NCBI GenBank assembly: GCA_037444305.1 | Contig: JBBIMP010000015.1 | Coordinates: forward strand, 51,290 to 115,289 | Direction of reading: 5' to 3' | DNA length: 64,000 nucleotides | Origin: JBBIMP01 sp037444305 | GTDB lineage: Bacteria; Acidobacteriota; UBA6911 | Part shown: piece by piece, positions 62,963 to 64,000 of the stretch | How the letters are laid out: each line of letters begins with the position of its first letter | Position numbering within the stretch: the stretch's first letter is position 1 | The notes under the pieces: generated by a model | Database searches by the model: none | Told to the model about the DNA's origin: nothing | What the model saw: the letters and a program-made list of their open reading frames with translations, nothing else | Made by a program: the position numbers and the translations under genes

Positions 62963-63367
62963 TCACCCGGATTTGCTCCTGAATGCTTCGAGGATTCCTT
63001 CGATGAGAACGCTGAAGTGGAAGGCCGCAAAGCCTGCAACCACAGCCGGAACGCTCAAAAAAAGAAAGCGGATCATAGCATACAGGGTTAACGGAATCAA
63101 CACGAGGCGGAAAAAATAACCCGTTAAAACGCTGCGTTTTGAGCGTTTCTGGTTCTCGAACATGACGGCGGACGCCGTCCTCCTCAGCCAGGCCAGGTTC
63201 GCTGCCGCCAGCAGCCCGCCCGCAGCAAAAGAAAGACCGGCGCGCAGGTCGAAAAAGACCCAGATTGCAGCCGTGCCGGCCGCGATCAGGCAGTACCCGA
63301 TTCGGAAGAGCCTCCGCTCGAGCAGGCTCGCGCTACCGGCCTCTTTCTCCACCTCTGCCGCCCGCAT
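62963..63367 (-). CDS. atpI: ATP synthase protein I-like
   Basis: 134 residues, four hydrophobic segments (about 22-40, 44-62, 84-104, 106-126), the size and layout of the ATP synthase I family. The family helps assemble the c-ring. Its position directly before atpB supports the call, since sequence identity in this family is low. Its start overlaps atpZ by 35 bases. Confidence 0.75.
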   Translation of the reverse strand: MRAAEVEKEAGSASLLERRLFRIGYCLIAAGTAAIWVFFDLRAGLSFAAGGLLAAANLAWLRRTASAVMFENQKRSKRSVLTGYFFRLVLIPLTLYAMIRFLFLSVPAVVAGFAAFHFSVLIEGILEAFRSKSG

Positions 63368-63566
63368 TCAGAATTCTGATGATTTCGTAAAAGCCTGCCC
63401 CCGCCCCGCCCATTGTCAGCAGGAGGCTGCCCGCCGGAAAGGTGTCCAGGAAGTGGTCTATCAGGTAGTACCCGAGCAGCCACCCCGCCCCCATGGAACC
63501 GGGGAGAATCATGATGATCGCTGAGAGCCTCCCCAATCTGGCGTAGAAAGAGTGTCCGGCCGGCAT
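63333..63566 (-). CDS. atpZ: AtpZ/AtpI-family F0F1-associated protein
   Basis: 77 residues from ATG 63566, which has GGGAG five bases upstream; the ATG at 63578 lies ahead of the site. Two membrane helices: IIMILPGSMGAGWLLGYYLID, with the Gly-rich pattern of the family, and GSLLLTMGGAGAGFYEIIRI. AtpZ with AtpI can transport Mg2+/Ca2+ for the synthase. First gene of the minus-strand atp cluster. Confidence 0.8.
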   Translation of the reverse strand: MPAGHSFYARLGRLSAIIMILPGSMGAGWLLGYYLIDHFLDTFPAGSLLLTMGGAGAGFYEIIRILNAGGRGGERGR

Positions 63567-64000
63567 GATCGCTCCCACTCCCCCGTGTCTCGCATACGCA
63601 AGCTACCACAATTTTGGGGATAGTCGCATTTTTCTGACGCGCCGCTCGGGAAATGCCGCAATTTTCGCGCTGAAAAATTCGCCTGTCCCGAATGGCGCTA
63701 ACCCAACGCCTGCGTTCTTATCAATTGTGACGCTTGAGGCCTCTGCGAAAATCGGTGTCAAATAGGGAATCGAGGACCCTGAAAGGGTCCAACAGGAAAG
63801 CCCAGGGCGCAAGCCCTGGGTAAGGCGGGATAAGGGGGGAGAGGAGCCCTGCAAGGGCGACACCCGCTGTGCCGCCCTTACAGGGCTCAATCCTTGAATT
63901 CGCCGACAACCCAGGGCTTGCGCCCTGGGCTTTCCCGCGCCGCCCCTTTGGGGCTTAAGCAATTGCTTTGGCGACGTTACCAGGTGATTTCGATCACCCC
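63567..64000. other. Gene-free end region upstream of atpZ
   Basis: 434 bases. The first about 200 (63567-63770) should carry the atp promoter; a minus-strand TTGACA at about 63769-63774 is seen but no well-spaced -10. The remainder is the palindromic repeat element at 63797-63933 and its flanks. No convincing ORF. Confidence 0.5.
63797..63933. repeat. Palindromic extragenic element with 25-base perfect inverted ends
   Basis: AAAGCCCAGGGCGCAAGCCC (first 20 bases of 63797-63821) recurs as an exact inverted 25-base copy at 63909-63933. Each arm is itself a near-palindrome (CCCAGGGC-GCAA-GCCCTGGG). Inside, GAGCCCTGCAAGGGC (from about 63844) faces an imperfect inverse ending ACAGGGCTC (about 63891). 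The nested layout is like REP/BIME or MITE-type elements. Confidence 0.8.

Overview
The window looks like a chromosomal housekeeping segment of a high-GC, diderm bacterium, most likely an Acidobacteriota member. The diderm reading rests on a lipopolysaccharide heptosyltransferase, TonB/ExbB/ExbD, a TolC-type channel and a lipoprotein. The Acidobacteriota placement is an inference from the TonB with a long proline run followed by Gly-Gly-Val repeats, bacillithiol genes (bshB1, bshC) in a diderm, and a split nuo and split atp organisation. No prophage, CRISPR array, insertion sequence or resistance cassette is visible.

Layout. 1-1.5 kb: heptosyltransferase end and a DUF3108 protein. 1.5-3 kb: RNase P RNA and recA (minus strand). 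3.3-4.4 kb: FabL-like enoyl reductase and rpmB. 4.4-7 kb: rel and ridA. 7-10.6 kb: a TonB-ExbB-ExbD-ExbD-TPR lipoprotein operon with a near-consensus promoter. 10.7-15.3 kb: tgt-yajC-secD-secF. 15.4-21.8 kb: FAD reductase, NHL propeller, uvrA, a 6S RNA with its own promoter, and a YmdB-type phosphodiesterase. 21.8-28.7 kb (minus): thrS-infC-rpmI-rplT-[terminator]-pheS-pheT-zapB-zapA, the enterobacterial order with cell-division genes at the end. 28.85 kb: tRNA-Val(GAC). 29-36.7 kb: S41 protease, ruvX-mltG, two unknown envelope proteins and a heterodimeric ABC exporter. 36.8-43.8 kb (minus): nnr-tsaE-dapA-like, bshC-bshB1, and a polyprenyl-phosphate sugar transferase. 44-47 kb: M48 protease and TolC, each followed by an intrinsic terminator. 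47-51.5 kb: prepilin peptidase and three pseudopilins, interrupted by trpD on the other strand. 51.5-54.6 kb (minus): ubiE/menG, aroB, thiS-thiG. 54.7-61.6 kb: nuoE-J-K-L-M-N and greA. 61.8-63.6 kb (minus): atpZ-atpI-atpB-atpE. 63.8-63.93 kb: a palindromic repeat element.

Many intergenic regions carry clear sigma-70 type promoters (TTGACA-like box, 17-18 bp, TATAAT-like box). Two of them place the transcription start at or within a few bases of the start codon (prepilin peptidase, NHL protein), predicting leaderless mRNAs. No wholly new multi-gene system is obvious. The most unusual points are the nuoE-JKLMN cluster lacking F, G, H and I, a multi-helix RNA-like leader before the first pseudopilin, the attenuator-like terminator before pheST, a Shine-Dalgarno palindrome before the M48 protease, a plus-strand terminator between two minus-strand exbD genes, and a diverged BshC.
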